The notes beneath the pieces were generated by a model, which had not been told where the DNA came from, searched no databases, and saw nothing but the letters and a program-made list of their open reading frames with translations. A stretch of DNA of 64,000 nucleotides from contig DATGLK010000104.1 of assembly GCA_035294265.1 (NCBI GenBank), forward strand, positions 43,492 through 107,491. Direction: 5' to 3'. The translations under genes were made by a program, and so were the position numbers. This DNA comes from Candidatus Binataceae bacterium (GTDB taxonomy: Bacteria; Desulfobacterota; Binatia; Binatales; Binataceae). Below are positions 43,100 to 51,956 of this stretch, piece by piece; within the stretch, counting starts at the first letter, position 1; the number at the start of each line of letters is the position of its first letter.

Positions 43100-44482
43100 C
43101 TACTTCCCGATGCAGAATTCGCGGAAGATCGCGTCGAGCACATCTTCGCTGCCGACCTCGCCGCAGATAGTCCCCAGGGCGTCGCTGGCCTGAGTCAGAT
43201 CCACGACCACGATCTCGGGCGGCAACCCGGCGCGCAGGTTGTCGCGGGCGACTGCCAGCGCGTCCAGCGCGTGGGCCAACGCCTGGCGATGGCGCTGGCG
43301 CGAGATGGCGATCTGACCGGGCGCGCCGCCGCCGTCCTGGAGTGCAGCCACCGCGTCTCGCAGCCGGGTGCGCAGCTCACCCGCACCCTCGCCCCGCAGC
43401 GCCGAGATGGACATGGCGGGGATCGTAAGCCCATGTGCGGCAAGGGTGTCGGTGTTGATCGCCGGGGGCAGGTCCGCTTTGTTGAGCAGCGCGATGCCGC
43501 GCCTACCGCGGCAGAGATCGATCACTTCCTCGTCCTCGACGCCCAGCGGTTGGGAGGCATCAAAAACGGCGATGAGCAGGTCGGCGTCGCGGGCCTGGGT
43601 ACGAGCGCGTTCGATGCCGATGCGCTCGACCTCATCGGCGCCATGGCGCAGGCCGGCGGTGTCGATAATCACCAGGGCGTAAGGATCCAGGCTCAGGCTG
43701 TCCTCGATGAGGTCGCGGGTGGTGCCGGCAATCGCGGTCACGATCGCCCGCTCGACCCCCAAAAGCAGGTTGAGGACGCTGGATTTGCCGCTGTTGGGGC
43801 GGCCAATAATCGCGGCCCGCGCGCCGTCGCGCAGCAATCGGCCGCGGTCGAAACTGTCGTGCAATTCGGCTACGTCGGCGCGCAGCGCCTCGATCGCCTG
43901 GGCCAAGGCGGGGCGCGAGGGCAGCGCCAGCTCCTCGTCGGAGAAATCGATCTCAGCCTCCAGGTGAGCCCGGATGGAGATGAGCTGAGAGCGCAAGCCC
44001 TCGATGCGTTGTCGCAGGGCACCGTTTAGTTGAGCCAGCGCCTGGGCCAAGGCGGCGTCACTGTGGGCGGCGACCAGGTCGGCAACCGCTTCGGCCGCGG
44101 TCAGGTCCAGGCGGCCATTGAGGAAAGCGCGTCGGCTGAATTCTCCGGGCTGGGCCATTCGCGCCCCCTGCGCCAAAGCCAAGCTGACGATTCGGCGCAC
44201 GATGAAGGGACCGCCGTGGCAATGCAATTCGCAGATGTCTTCGCCGGTCAGAGTGGCCGGCCCGGGCATGAAGACCGCCAGCGCGCGATCGATGGGCGCA
44301 CCAGTTTTGGGGTCACGAATCTCACCTAGATAGAGCCGACCAGAGTCGCACCGCTTGGGGCGAAGCGGCTGCCACAGGCAACGTCCGATCGCCATGGCCT
44401 GAGGTCCCGACAGGCGCACGATCGCGACCGCTCCCATCCCAGGTGCGGTCGCGGGTGCAACTATGGTATCAGCCTCGTACAA
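43100..44482 (-). CDS. mnmE: tRNA modification GTPase MnmE (TrmE)
   Basis: This 460-residue GTPase is the partner of MnmG. The N-terminal tetrahydrofolate-binding domain starts DTIVAPATAPGMGAVAIVRLSG. The G domain has the P-loop GRPNSGKSS, the GTTRD switch, DTAGLR and NKAD. The C-terminus ends in the diagnostic FCIGK, whose cysteine is essential in the family. The start is a TTG with GGAGG five bases upstream. It is divergent from the DUF2934 gene. Confidence 0.96.
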   Translation of the reverse strand: MYEADTIVAPATAPGMGAVAIVRLSGPQAMAIGRCLWQPLRPKRCDSGRLYLGEIRDPKTGAPIDRALAVFMPGPATLTGEDICELHCHGGPFIVRRIVSLALAQGARMAQPGEFSRRAFLNGRLDLTAAEAVADLVAAHSDAALAQALAQLNGALRQRIEGLRSQLISIRAHLEAEIDFSDEELALPSRPALAQAIEALRADVAELHDSFDRGRLLRDGARAAIIGRPNSGKSSVLNLLLGVERAIVTAIAGTTRDLIEDSLSLDPYALVIIDTAGLRHGADEVERIGIERARTQARDADLLIAVFDASQPLGVEDEEVIDLCRGRRGIALLNKADLPPAINTDTLAAHGLTIPAMSISALRGEGAGELRTRLRDAVAALQDGGGAPGQIAISRQRHRQALAHALDALAVARDNLRAGLPPEIVVVDLTQASDALGTICGEVGSEDVLDAIFREFCIGK

Positions 44483-44605
44483 GCTGGCCTCCGGCGCCAG
44501 GGCCCCGTGCCTATCGCGCGTCCTAATGGCCTGGCATGCTGGCCCACTGTTCCTGAAAAAGCGTCTTTATCTCTTAATATGCCCGGCAAATCTGTATAAA
44601 TAAAT

Positions 44606-44614
44606 TGGTATGAT
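44606..44614 (+). promoter_or_regulatory. Candidate extended -10 promoter of the DUF2934 gene
   Basis: TGGTATGAT is a TGn plus TATGAT extended -10 element 34 bases before the start codon. It lies in the most AT-rich patch of the region (about 44553-44614). No good -35 hexamer is seen. Confidence 0.4.
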
Positions 44615-44647
44615 CTTGGGGGCGGGCCCGTTGTCAGAGGCCTGGCA

Positions 44648-44986
44648 ATGGGCCTGCTCAAATTGAAGGGAGCAGTGCCATTGACGCCACCCAAGGAAAA
44701 GGAGCCGAAAAAGCCCAAGGCTCCGCGCAAATCGACGGTTAAAGCGGCAAGCAAGAAAAGCAAAGTAATCCTCGAGCCGATCGGTGAAACGACCGCCCCC
44801 GCCAATGAACCCTCGCGGTCCATCCCCATCCAGATCGCCGGCGCCGACAACTCTCGTGCAAACGCACCCAGCTCCGAGACCATCAGGGTCCGCGCCTATG
44901 AGCTGTACTTGGCGCGCGGCGGAACAGATGGGCGGGATCTTGAAGACTGGCTGGCAGCGGAAAGAGAGCTTATGGCAAAAGCATAG
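44648..44986 (+). CDS. DUF2934-containing protein
   Basis: This 112-residue protein has a lysine/proline-rich N-terminal half (KEKEPKKPKAPRKSTVKAAS) and a C-terminal DUF2934 segment, IRVRAYELYLARGGTDGRDLEDWLAAERELM. DUF2934 proteins are small and of unknown function, and often occur in soil bacteria. The basic tail might bind nucleic acid, which is speculation. AGAGG lies about seven bases upstream of the ATG. It sits between the divergent mnmE and the rpmH cluster. Confidence 0.8.
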   Translation: MGLLKLKGAVPLTPPKEKEPKKPKAPRKSTVKAASKKSKVILEPIGETTAPANEPSRSIPIQIAGADNSRANAPSSETIRVRAYELYLARGGTDGRDLEDWLAAERELMAKA

Positions 44987-45235
44987 TCCCCCAACTTCGA
45001 GGGTGGGCAAGTCGCAACCTGCGGTGTGCGCAGACAGGGCTCGGTTCAACCCGCGGCGCGGGCCAGCGCTTCGGATTATGCGGTTTTGCGCCTTGCTCCC
45101 ATCCGCGCGGTATGGTTGCATAGCTCAGTTAAGGCGGTTCGGTGCTGCGGGCCGGGCTAGCAAGGGGGCAGTGGTTTGCGTGATTGGGTAAAGACCCGCG
45201 CGGCATCGGGCTGAGCGTGGACGGCTTTAAGGAAC

Positions 45236-45775
45236 TTGATTTTTACAGATGAAAAGGACTTACCAACCCAGCAATCGGCGGCGCAAGCGAACGCACGGTT
45301 TTCTTGCCCGGATGGCCACGCCCGGGGGCAAGAATGTGCTCCGGCGGCGGCGACACAAGGGACGCCATCGGCTGACCGTCAGCATTCCGGCCAAGCAACC
45401 CGGCTGACCGACTTTGGGGCCGCGCTGCGACCCGCTCACCGGCTACATCGGCGGAGCGAATTTCTTCGCGTGCAACGTACCGGTTGGCGCCAGCGCACGG
45501 CGCATTTTGCCATTTATCTGGCCCTGTTTTCCGATCAAACAGCCCCACGCCTGGGGGTAACGGTATCGCGCGAGATCGGTAATGCTGTGGTTCGCAATCG
45601 GGTCAAACGCCGGCTGCGGGAGAGCTTTCGCCGTACCCTGCGCGAGTTGCTAATGCCCGCGGCGGGATTGGTAATAGTCGCGCGCGCGGGTGCCGATGAA
45701 TTAGCTATGCCGGCGGTGTGCGCCGAATTATCCCCAGCTCTAATCAATCTGGTGGGCAAAATTGAAGCTCGCTGA
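45236..45775 (+). CDS. rnpA: Ribonuclease P protein component; longest frame contains all of rpmH
   Basis: The conserved RnpA region is about 45431-45775: [16 protein letters not shown], then [25 protein letters not shown] with the RNR motif. It supports the catalytic RNA in tRNA 5'-end maturation. Between the rpmH start and the core there is no in-frame ATG, GTG or TTG. One option is the TTG at 45236, which gives 179 residues and encloses rpmH completely, as described for Thermus. The other is a CTG at 45404 that overlaps the rpmH stop (CTGA). A GTG at 45470 would cut into the conserved first helix. I give the longest frame. Confidence 0.8.
   Translation: MIFTDEKDLPTQQSAAQANARFSCPDGHARGQECAPAAATQGTPSADRQHSGQATRLTDFGAALRPAHRLHRRSEFLRVQRTGWRQRTAHFAIYLALFSDQTAPRLGVTVSREIGNAVVRNRVKRRLRESFRRTLRELLMPAAGLVIVARAGADELAMPAVCAELSPALINLVGKIEAR
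45249..45407 (+). CDS. rpmH: 50S ribosomal protein L34
   Basis: This 52-residue protein, [20 protein letters not shown] and onward, is a textbook L34: the [10 protein letters not shown] box, then [18 protein letters not shown]. It is a little longer than the usual 44-47 residues because of the tail [16 protein letters not shown] lies 15 bases before the ATG, a long distance, and closer to the TTG of the overlapping rnpA frame. L34 binds domain III and other regions of 23S rRNA in the large subunit. It begins the rpmH-rnpA-yidD-yidC-jag run. Confidence 0.96.
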   Translation: MKRTYQPSNRRRKRTHGFLARMATPGGKNVLRRRRHKGRHRLTVSIPAKQPG

Positions 45776-46112
45776 ACCGGGTCTGCGTGCATGTCTCAGA
45801 GTTGGGCGAGTCAGGCGGCCCTGGCAGTTAGTGGGCCGGTTGGGACTGGCAGCGGCAGTCGGCTTGCTTGCGGTTTATCGACGAATTCTTTCACCATGGC
45901 TGGCAGGCCAATGCGGTTGGGGTTGTCGTTTCGAACCCTCCTGCTCACACTACGCGACCCAGGCGTTACGCACCCACGGCTTTGCCCGCGGACTTATTCT
46001 CAGCGGCTGGCGCCTGATGCGTTGTAATCCTCTAGGCGGCCGCGGTTATGACCCAGTGCCCCCTCCATCGGCCTTCCGGCTTTCAGGAGCATTTTGGACA
46101 CACGAATCTTAA
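45762..46112 (+). CDS. yidD: Membrane protein insertion efficiency factor YidD
   Basis: This 116-residue protein holds the YidD signature: YRRILSPWLAGQCGWGCRFE, then PSCSHYATQALRTHGFARGL and RCNPLGGRGYDPVP. YidD assists insertion of YidC/Sec-dependent inner-membrane proteins. The TTG start overlaps the rnpA stop by 14 bases. The C-terminus overlaps the yidC start by about 19 bases, so the cluster is very compressed. Confidence 0.92.
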   Translation: MKLAEPGLRACLRVGRVRRPWQLVGRLGLAAAVGLLAVYRRILSPWLAGQCGWGCRFEPSCSHYATQALRTHGFARGLILSGWRLMRCNPLGGRGYDPVPPPSAFRLSGAFWTHES

Positions 46113-47755
46113 TAGCGATCATTCTTTCTTTGGCGGTGGTTTTCGCCTATCAGGAATTGGTTTTAGACCGTCTCTATCCACCTCAACCACCCCACGCGCC
46201 CGCCAGCAGTGTTCCAACCCCTGCTCAGCGCCCAGCGCTACCGTTGGTCGCGGCGCCCCAGCTTGGCAGTGGACAACCGTTGCCCCTGGGCTCGCAGGCG
46301 ACCGCTGCGGCGCACACCATCCGCGTGGAAACCGAGGACTACATCGCGCGCTTTACCACCGCCGGAGGAAGACTGGAAAGTTTGCAGCTCAAACATTTTC
46401 ATCAGACCGCGGCTCCTCATAGCCCGTTGCTGCAGTTGGTCACTCCCGCGCCCGACGGCGAATTGCCCCTGGGCCTGGTGGTGGAAGAAGGCGCGCGACA
46501 ATTGGACGACCGCGACGTGGTTTATCAAACCAATTCGCCGGCTTCGCTGAAGTTGCATTCCGGACAAAGCGCAACCCTGGATCTGACCGCCAGCACGGCG
46601 GACGGGCTAAAGTTGGAGAAGCGGCTGACTTTTACCGCCGCCGGCTACGTCTTCGACCTCAATGCGAGTGCCGCGGGCGGCTCCAACACGATTAGCGCCG
46701 CGGGTGTGGCGATGAGTCTGCCGCTGGGCAAGGGAACGAATTATTTCGACATCCCCGAGATTCAGGCCCTGGTCAATGGTTCGGCCAAGGTCGAGCCGCA
46801 AAAGGCGCTGGCAAAGGGCGTGGCGCCGCTGTCGGGGCAGATAACCTACGCTGGGATCGGCCAGCTCTATTTTTTGTCGGTATTTTTGCCCCAGATGCAG
46901 GCACCGGGCACGCTCACGATGGCGGTGCGGCACGATCAAGCCACTGCGATTATCCTTTATCCGGCCCAGGCGGGCCGCGTCGACTTGGCGACCCGTGTAT
47001 ACATGGGGCCCAAGGAGTTGACCACCCTGGAGGCGGTCAACCCCGAGTTGCGCCGGGCAATCAACTTCGGGTGGGCCGGACTGTTGGCGCTTGCCTTCCT
47101 GCGCGCGCTTAAGTTATTTCATCACATCACACCCAACTACGGGGTGGACATCATATTGTTGACGGTGGCGATCCGGCTGTTATTCCTGCCGCTGTCGATC
47201 AAAAGCCAGCGCTCGATGATGCGCTTGCAGCGCTTGCAGCCCCAGGTCGAGCGGCTGCGCGAAAAATTGAAAGATGATAAAGAGCGGCTCAATCGCGAGA
47301 TGATGGATTTGTACAAGCGCAACCACGTCAACCCCCTGGGTGGATGCGCGCCGATGCTGCTCCAGCTGCCGATCTTTTTAGGGCTGTATGAGGCTTTGGC
47401 CAATTCTATTGAATTGCGTCACGCGCCCTTCATCGCTTGGGTCCGCGATCTCTCGGCGCCTGAATGCCTGGTGATTCCGGGCATGCCGCAGCTGCCTTTC
47501 ATGCCCTGTGGTGGCTTGCCCATCCTGGTGTTGCTGATGGGTGCCAGCACCTGGCTGCAGCAGGCCTTGGCACCCAAGGCGGCGGACCCCAATCAGCAGA
47601 AGATGATGATGCTGATGCCGCTGATGTTTACCGTTATGTTCTTAAATCTGCCCGCCGGACTATCGCTGTATTATTTTTCCTCCAACGTGCTGGGCATCAT
47701 TCAGCAATACTTTTTGAACCGCGAGTTCAAACAACTCGGACCGGCAAACGCATGA
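46094..47755 (+). CDS. yidC: Membrane protein insertase YidC
   Basis: This 553-residue inner-membrane insertase is of the Gram-negative type. An N-terminal membrane anchor (ILIAIILSLAVVFAYQ) is followed by a large periplasmic domain (about 65-320), then the conserved core of five membrane segments. Core hallmarks include GWAGLLALAFLRALKLFHH, PLGGCAPMLLQLPIFLGLYE and LPAGLSLYYFSSNVLGIIQQ. A hydrophilic-groove arginine of the family lies in the first core helix region. The start is a TTG with AGGAG five bases upstream. The stop overlaps the start of jag (ATGA). Confidence 0.96.
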   Translation: MDTRILIAIILSLAVVFAYQELVLDRLYPPQPPHAPASSVPTPAQRPALPLVAAPQLGSGQPLPLGSQATAAAHTIRVETEDYIARFTTAGGRLESLQLKHFHQTAAPHSPLLQLVTPAPDGELPLGLVVEEGARQLDDRDVVYQTNSPASLKLHSGQSATLDLTASTADGLKLEKRLTFTAAGYVFDLNASAAGGSNTISAAGVAMSLPLGKGTNYFDIPEIQALVNGSAKVEPQKALAKGVAPLSGQITYAGIGQLYFLSVFLPQMQAPGTLTMAVRHDQATAIILYPAQAGRVDLATRVYMGPKELTTLEAVNPELRRAINFGWAGLLALAFLRALKLFHHITPNYGVDIILLTVAIRLLFLPLSIKSQRSMMRLQRLQPQVERLREKLKDDKERLNREMMDLYKRNHVNPLGGCAPMLLQLPIFLGLYEALANSIELRHAPFIAWVRDLSAPECLVIPGMPQLPFMPCGGLPILVLLMGASTWLQQALAPKAADPNQQKMMMLMPLMFTVMFLNLPAGLSLYYFSSNVLGIIQQYFLNREFKQLGPANA

Positions 47756-48735
47756 CTGCCAACCAATTTGTGGAAGTCGAAGGCGCCACCGTCGAGGAGG
47801 CTATCCGTCAGGCTCTGGATCAGCTCGGCGCGGGTGAGGACGACGTCGTAATTGAAGTATTGAGCACCCCGCGTGCGGGATTGCTGGGCCTAGGTGCCCG
47901 GCGGGCCCGGGTGCGGCTGACCCGGCGCGCGGCCAATCCGGCGCGCAGCGCGGTGGCCTCGCCTCGCCCCGCACCACCACCGCGCGCGACGCCGCCGTCA
48001 CGTCCGGCTCCGGAGTCTCGCCCTACCCCCTCGCGAACCGCTGCCCCATTGCCACCAGCCAGCAGCGCCTCGCCACCCGCACCGAAGGCAGCGGCAGAGG
48101 TAAAAGCAGCGCCGCAGACCCGTGGCTCAGGGCCCGAGCCGGCGCAGCAGCCGGCCATCCCGCCGGCCAACCTCGAGGAGCAGGCCCGCGAGGCCCAGCA
48201 TTTGTTGCGCAGCGTGCTCGATCTGATGGGCGAGCAGGCGGAAATCGTGCTCACCGACAAGGACGCGGAAGGGATCGCCTTGGAGATCCAAAGCGAAGGC
48301 TCCGGCATCCTCATCGGCCGTCACGGGCAGACCCTCGACGCGTTGGAATACCTGATGAACCGGCTGATGGCGCGCCGGGTAGCCGAACCTGTAGTGCCGA
48401 TCATCCTGGATATCGCGGCCTATCGCGCGCGCCGCCGACAGCAATTGGAGCGGATGGCACTGACCATGGGCGAGCGTGCCAAACGCGAGCATCAGACCGT
48501 GGCGCTGGAACCGATGCCGCCGCGCGACCGTAGGATCATCCATTTGACGCTCAAGGACGATCCATTAATTACCACTCGTTCGGTGGGCAGCGGCTATGCG
48601 CGCATGGTGGAGGTTGTTCCAACCGATCTGGAGCACGCCTCCAGCGAGCGCACCCCGCGGCGCTCACGCCCCTCCCCAGCGGAACCGCTTGGCGAGCAAG
48701 GCGGCTTCAAGGGTGGCCAGAAACGCATCATCTGA
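47752..48735 (+). CDS. jag: RNA-binding protein Jag/KhpB-like (Jag_N, KH and R3H domains)
   Basis: This 327-residue protein starts with a Jag_N domain (about 1-55, FVEVEGATVEEAIRQALDQL). A long Pro/Ala/Ser-rich linker (about 60-140) follows. The KH domain has the GxxG loop IGRHGQTLDALEYL, and the R3H domain ends with RRIIHLTLKDDPLITTRSVG. Homologues bind RNA and influence cell-wall growth. The ATG overlaps the yidC TGA. The frame extends upstream inside yidC, but this is not coding. The C-terminal 40 residues are basic and Gly/Ser-rich. Confidence 0.93.
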   Translation: MTANQFVEVEGATVEEAIRQALDQLGAGEDDVVIEVLSTPRAGLLGLGARRARVRLTRRAANPARSAVASPRPAPPPRATPPSRPAPESRPTPSRTAAPLPPASSASPPAPKAAAEVKAAPQTRGSGPEPAQQPAIPPANLEEQAREAQHLLRSVLDLMGEQAEIVLTDKDAEGIALEIQSEGSGILIGRHGQTLDALEYLMNRLMARRVAEPVVPIILDIAAYRARRRQQLERMALTMGERAKREHQTVALEPMPPRDRRIIHLTLKDDPLITTRSVGSGYARMVEVVPTDLEHASSERTPRRSRPSPAEPLGEQGGFKGGQKRII

Positions 48736-48846
48736 TCCGCGCCATGGTCAGTACAGGCTACGCGGAAGTGGCGCCTCTGCAAGAAGCTTCGCGCCGGACG
48801 TGGTAGCACAAGCCTCGGATCCGGCCGCCACATTGTTGGGCCGCGC

Positions 48847-50826
48847 TTGAGCCGTCGCCGCAAAGCTGTACGCGTCGGACCCGCGGGCGAGAAACCTAAG
48901 GCGCTGCCCGTCGCGGTCCTTGGCGACCAACTGCCATGGGCGACCACCTGGGCGCTGGTGGGGTTGGTCTGCGGGTTGGAGCTGTGGGGATTGTGCAACT
49001 TCTTCCCCCCCTCGGGCTGGTTTAACGCCCATCCATTTTACACCGACAGCTATCCACTGCATTTTGCCCGCGGCTTGATCGGCGCGCAGGCCCTCCGCCG
49101 CCATCTGCGCCTGTGGTGCTACAGCCCAGCGCTGATGGCAGGTTATCCGGCCGGTACCCGTAGCGAGCCGATGGGCTTTGCCCCGGCCTTGCTGTTCTGG
49201 GTCGCGGGATGGTTCCATCTCGGTGCCCTTTCTTTTGGCCAGGCGGCGAATCTCTACAAGCTGATGGTTGTGGCCCTGCTCGCCACCGCCGCCCCTGCAA
49301 TGGCGCTTGCCGCCTCAATATTTGGTCTGGGCGGGAGCGCGGTTGCTCTGAGTGCCGGCCTGGGAGTGCTGGGCCTGTTCAGCATCCCTGGCATACAGAT
49401 GATGCGCTCGGGGATGTTCGCCTTCTTATCCACCTCCAGTCTGTGCGTGTTGGCGGGCGCCTACATGTATCGCTGGCTGGGCCAGGCAGAAAGGAAACCC
49501 CTGTTTGGTTTGAGCCTGGGCTGCGGCGCGCTCACCTATCTCCATCCTTTGGCCAGCCTCCTGTTGGTGCCGCCAGCCTTGGGCGCGCTGGCCGGCGCCC
49601 AGACGGGCCGGCGAAGGCTCGAGCTTATCGGCTGCTTCGCACTCGCCCTGATCGTAGCCCTGGGTTGGGTGCTGCCGATGCTGTTTACCTGGTCGATCGG
49701 TTTGCCCTTCGCCAACTGGTGGCAGACGCCCAGCACGCTGCTTTCCAGCCTGCGCTTGATGGTTAATTTTCGGCTACCCTTCCCACCCCTGCTGGTACTG
49801 GCGGCAGCGGTCTATGGCTGCCTGAAAGCACCCATGATTCGGCCTTTCGTATTGGTTTGGCTGGCCGCGACCGTTCTGCTGGCATGGGCTGCCTACTTTG
49901 GCTCGGTGGTCGGACCGCTTGATGAAATCGAACCTGCGCGCCTGGAAATCTCCTTCTACTTCTATGCCGCGCCGATGGCCGCGCTGGGAGTTTGCCAAGC
50001 TTGGCGCGCGCTGAGCGGTTGGCGGCCGGGGAGTCGGCGCGTTTTGCGCGGCGCGATGGCGGCCGCTGGCGTGATTTTCGCCCTGGCCTCGCTGGAGCTG
50101 AGCAACTTGGATCTCGGAGTGCACGGCCCGATCGCGACCACCCTGCCTGTGCACGCCCGGGAGATCGAAAGCTGGATCCCCAGCGTCAACGACGACGCCC
50201 GCATCGCGATCGAATCAGGCTGGGCGGAGGGAAAGTACGGTGAGGTGTTGCTGCCTTACTTCGGCGCCGACTTGGGCTTGTTATGGGCGTTGCGCCAGGA
50301 TCGGGAGCTGATTGGCGGTTCGCCTAGCGAGGGGTTTTCCACCTTCAGCTATGTCGATTTCGGCGCCGGGTTTGCCTTTGGCAAGGCTCTGTTGAACTGG
50401 AATCCAGCCAAGTTTGCCCATCAATTGGAGCTCTACAATATCGGCCGCATAATCGTGTGGTCGCAGGCCGCCAGAGATTTCCTGAGCCAGGTGCCCAATG
50501 TACAACCGCTGTTGGCCGAACCCCCTTACGCGCTTTTCGGCGTGGCCGGGGTCCACAGCTACCTATTGGCGGGCCAGGCGCGCGCGGTGCATGCGCAGAC
50601 CGATTGCATCGTGGTCAAGGACGCCCAGCCCGGGCAGATCGTGTTGAAATACCACTACTTCGCGACGATGCGAACCTGGCCGCCATTACCCATCCATCCG
50701 GTAGCGGTAGGTAATGGCGATCCGGTCCCCTTTATCGAGGTCGATAACGATACGGCGCGCGATTTGAGAATCTTCAATGCCGGTTTCACCGGCTGGGGCT
50801 CAATGGCCGCCGCCTGCCGCCATTGA
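48847..50826 (+). CDS. Large multi-pass membrane protein, possibly GT-C glycosyltransferase-like
   Basis: This 659-residue protein has roughly ten hydrophobic segments in its first 420 residues. An extracytoplasmic C-terminal domain of about 240 residues follows, with few hydrophobic stretches. FYTDSYPLHFARG near residue 65 places an acidic residue in the first large loop, as in GT-C glycosyltransferases such as the ArnT/PMT types. I cannot confirm the family. It starts with TTG about 110 bases after jag, and is convergent with the ferredoxin gene. Confidence 0.62.
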   Translation: MSRRRKAVRVGPAGEKPKALPVAVLGDQLPWATTWALVGLVCGLELWGLCNFFPPSGWFNAHPFYTDSYPLHFARGLIGAQALRRHLRLWCYSPALMAGYPAGTRSEPMGFAPALLFWVAGWFHLGALSFGQAANLYKLMVVALLATAAPAMALAASIFGLGGSAVALSAGLGVLGLFSIPGIQMMRSGMFAFLSTSSLCVLAGAYMYRWLGQAERKPLFGLSLGCGALTYLHPLASLLLVPPALGALAGAQTGRRRLELIGCFALALIVALGWVLPMLFTWSIGLPFANWWQTPSTLLSSLRLMVNFRLPFPPLLVLAAAVYGCLKAPMIRPFVLVWLAATVLLAWAAYFGSVVGPLDEIEPARLEISFYFYAAPMAALGVCQAWRALSGWRPGSRRVLRGAMAAAGVIFALASLELSNLDLGVHGPIATTLPVHAREIESWIPSVNDDARIAIESGWAEGKYGEVLLPYFGADLGLLWALRQDRELIGGSPSEGFSTFSYVDFGAGFAFGKALLNWNPAKFAHQLELYNIGRIIVWSQAARDFLSQVPNVQPLLAEPPYALFGVAGVHSYLLAGQARAVHAQTDCIVVKDAQPGQIVLKYHYFATMRTWPPLPIHPVAVGNGDPVPFIEVDNDTARDLRIFNAGFTGWGSMAAACRH

Positions 50827-50843
50827 GCGCGCTTAAGATAAGC

Positions 50844-51206
50844 TCAGGCGTTGGGATCCAGACCCCATTTGCGCTTGTTCGCCTCGACCTGTTCGGGCGT
50901 AGGCGCTTTGATGTCGGAATCGCGGGTTTTGACCTTGAAGTCGCCGGGTTGGGCGGAAACCTTGTAATTGAGTGGGATATCGTCGTGGAAAACCTCAGGC
51001 ACCGCGAGCTCACCATAGATTGCCTGCCAGGGACATTCCGGTTCGCACGCGCCGCATTCGATACATTCGTCAGGGTTGATATAAAGCTGATTCGGAAAGC
51101 TTTCGCGATCCGAGCCGACATATTCGTAAATGCAGTCCACAGGACAAACGCTGACGCAGCTAGTGTCCACACAGTCCCTGCACAATCTGGTAATGATCCA
51201 GGCCAT
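50844..51206 (-). CDS. fdxA: Ferredoxin, 7Fe (FdxA-like) type
   Basis: This 120-residue electron carrier has two clusters. CRDCVDTSCVSVCPVDC at the start (C9, C12, C17, C21, C25) and ECIECGACEPECPW form the paired [3Fe-4S]/[4Fe-4S] or 2[4Fe-4S] site. YINPDECIECGACEPECPWQ is typical of the FdxA group. An acidic/basic C-terminal tail of about 45 residues follows. GAGGT lies eight bases before the ATG. It may serve one of the oxygenases or reductases in the cell; no partner is adjacent. Confidence 0.9.
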   Translation of the reverse strand: MAWIITRLCRDCVDTSCVSVCPVDCIYEYVGSDRESFPNQLYINPDECIECGACEPECPWQAIYGELAVPEVFHDDIPLNYKVSAQPGDFKVKTRDSDIKAPTPEQVEANKRKWGLDPNA

Positions 51207-51520
51207 AAGAGCCTACCTCGCTTGCCTTAGGGATAACCGCGTTGCCGGTTAAGCCTGAAATATATAGCTTCTTGCGCAGCGCGGGAAAAGCCATGCCAAC
51301 CCCGCATCGGAGCGGTAGGCTCCAGCAGGATTTGGCCGGAAACGAACCACGGCGGACAGCCAGCTTCGCAGCCGCCCCAACGGGCCGAAACGGCGCGCTG
51401 CAGCTACAACTTAATAGCTATCAAGGACCGCCAAATCGCCATCTCTTGACAATGCCCCACGCTTGCTCTTGGCCCGGGCTTTGCGTAATGGTGCAGACGG
51501 AATTGGCACAAGGTGGCGTG
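51207..51520. other. Divergent intergenic region, about 310 bases
   Basis: It separates the ferredoxin gene from the 107-residue gene. It contains a 6-bp hairpin TAACCG/CGGTTA (51234-51251) in the fdxA leader and TATATT at 51259-51264 as a weak -10 for fdxA. A TTGACA at 51446-51451 has no matching -10 for the rightward gene. Nothing else is supported. Confidence 0.4.
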
Positions 51521-51844
51521 ATGAGAAAAGTAGTTAGACGCTCGCCATCGGCAGTAACCGACCAGAGCACGCGGCTGGCGGCGAACCCTCGCGCTATCCG
51601 CTGTCATCGCCAAGGCGGCTTCGCCTATGCACTGCTTCAGGTCGCGCGCTGGCGAATGAACCTGTTTCGCCGCCGCTTCGGACGTGACCCCGACCCCAGT
51701 GAACCTTTGTTCTTCGACCCCAGCCACGATCTTCCCACCCCAGCCGCCGACGCCGAGATGTGCCGTCAAGTGATCGCAGCGGCCCAGAGCACGCAGGTAA
51801 ACGTACGCTTGCTGCTCAAGCACCTGGGCATCACCGAGGTTTAG
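51521..51844 (+). CDS. Small basic protein of unknown function
   Basis: This 107-residue basic protein contains NLFRRRFGRDPDPSEPLFFDP and a C-terminal helix VNVRLLLKHLGITEV. The ATG at 51521 has AAGGTGG about six bases upstream. Other in-frame starts lie further upstream, including an ATG at 51488. There is no signal peptide or membrane segment. The RRFGRDPxPxEPLFFDP stretch looks conserved, but I cannot name the family. mutS2 starts 112 bases downstream. Confidence 0.55.
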   Translation: MRKVVRRSPSAVTDQSTRLAANPRAIRCHRQGGFAYALLQVARWRMNLFRRRFGRDPDPSEPLFFDPSHDLPTPAADAEMCRQVIAAAQSTQVNVRLLLKHLGITEV

Positions 51845-51956
51845 CAGGGCGCTGAAGCACCCCTGGTATTCAGGAGCTGCCTCGTCTTCGCAACTTGCGC
51901 TAGATTGCTGCTCATGACCCGCCGCATCGCGGTTCGCACAAGCCAGGCTCCTAAGG

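Noticed and set aside
45110-45190. tRNA-like stretch containing TAGCTCAGTT
   Set aside because: No T arm, no matching acceptor stem and no anticodon stem could be formed.
44483-45248. oriC with DnaA boxes
   Set aside because: The region is AT-rich in part, but I find no clear TTATNCACA boxes. It is kept only as a question.
47464-47751. Upstream extension of jag inside yidC
   Set aside because: The ATG at 47752 overlaps the yidC stop and starts exactly at the Jag_N domain.
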